Source: Antrihabitans stalagmiti
GTDB lineage: Bacteria > Actinomycetota > Actinomycetes > Mycobacteriales > Mycobacteriaceae
NCBI RefSeq assembly: GCF_016482825.1
Contig: NZ_JAEMNV010000010.1
Coordinates: 124,001 to 188,000, forward strand
Direction of reading: 5' to 3'
Length of the DNA: 64,000 nucleotides
Positions 63,590-64,000 of this stretch are shown here, piece after piece; position 1 is the stretch's first letter, and each line of letters begins with the position of its first letter. A program made the position numbers and the translations under genes. The notes below the pieces were generated by a model that searched no databases, was not told where the DNA came from, and worked only from the letters and a program-made list of their open reading frames with translations.

Positions 63590-64000
63590 CTACTTCTCGT
63601 CGGGCGACAGTGCCGCCCACGCCGAACTGGCGGCCTTCTGCTCGGCTTCCTTCTTCGATCGACCGATGCCGGTGCCGAGAGCGTTCCCGCCGACGATGAC
63701 CGTGGCGGTGAATTCTTTGTCGTGATCGGGGCCTGTCGAGGTGATCTCGTACGACGGTGGACCCTGGCCCTGTTCGGCCGTCAACTCTTGCAGGCTGGTC
63801 TTCCAGTCGAGACCCGCACCGATTCGAGGAGCGCGCTCGAGCAGGCCGCGGAACAGGTCGAGGACGACGTCGCGTGCGGTATCGATGCCGTGTTCGAGGT
63901 GGACGGCACCGAGCAACGACTCCATGCCGTCGGCGAGGATGCTCGGCTTGTCGCGTCCACCCGTCAGCTCTTCGCCTTTGCCGAGCAGCAGATGGCGGCC
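63590..64000 (-). CDS. rnc: Ribonuclease III (5' part outside the window)
   Basis: 137 C-terminal residues are visible; the gene continues past the right edge. They include the last catalytic-domain helices ([18 protein letters not shown], where DxxE supplies metal ligands) and the double-stranded-RNA-binding domain from [14 protein letters not shown] to [19 protein letters not shown]. It processes rRNA precursors. It heads the rnc-mutM pair of the conserved backbone. Confidence 0.95.
   Translation of the reverse strand, partial: GRHLLLGKGEELTGGRDKPSILADGMESLLGAVHLEHGIDTARDVVLDLFRGLLERAPRIGAGLDWKTSLQELTAEQGQGPPSYEITSTGPDHDKEFTATVIVGGNALGTGIGRSKKEAEQKAASSAWAALSPDEK

Overview
This window is high-GC actinobacterial chromosome, most likely from a mycolic-acid-containing member of the Mycobacteriales close to Rhodococcus. 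Supporting signs are a mycolyltransferase (antigen 85 type), IdeR/DmdR-type iron boxes, a GlnR-type operator upstream of amtB-glnB-glnD, a 13E12-type DUF222/HNH gene, and a siderophore gene set (formyltransferase, giant NRPS, N-hydroxylase) like that reported for rhequichelin in Rhodococcus equi. The genus is an inference; no 16S gene is present.

Two blocks belong to a backbone known from mycobacteria (rnc-mutM-osmC-like-acyP-smc-ftsY-amt-glnB-glnD, all on one strand). The left block (1-18.6 kb) holds glnD (cut by the window edge), glnB, amtB, an HMG-CoA lyase/CoA-transferase pair, a hydrolase, two proteins of unknown function, ftsY, a DUF2237 gene, smc, a small ORF with a polyprenyl synthase-like gene, a DUF350/ATP-grasp/DUF1190-like trio, acyP and an OsmC-family gene. 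The right block (62.7-64 kb) holds mutM and rnc (cut by the edge). About 44 kb of other modules lie between them.

These modules are: a TetR regulator with a divergent hydrolase (18.6-20.2 kb); a complete kdp potassium operon with two tiny membrane ORFs at its head (20.2-28.0 kb); a DUF222/HNH gene flanked by two copies of a 59-bp palindromic repeat, then a broken IS30-family transposase (28.2-30.6 kb); a fused fatty-acyl-CoA-reductase-like protein (30.6-32.6 kb); the siderophore locus (32.8-58.9 kb); and a PHP-domain protein, NAD synthetase and a DHFR-family reductase (58.9-62.6 kb).

The centrepiece is the siderophore locus. One 7,519-residue NRPS carries six complete modules, two epimerases and a thioesterase. 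Its stop codon overlaps the start of a secreted mycolyltransferase/esterase-fold protein. A flavin N-hydroxylase and a formyltransferase could supply hydroxyornithine and formyl-hydroxyornithine. Iron boxes sit in front of the hydroxylase gene and between the NRPS and formyltransferase genes. Module 2 reads clearly as serine; the other specificity codes form two near-identical pairs plus one orphan. The product is predicted to be a hexapeptide hydroxamate, possibly N-capped, since the first condensation domain resembles that of EntF. No siderophore transporter, MbtH-like protein or 2,3-dihydroxybenzoate gene is present in the window.
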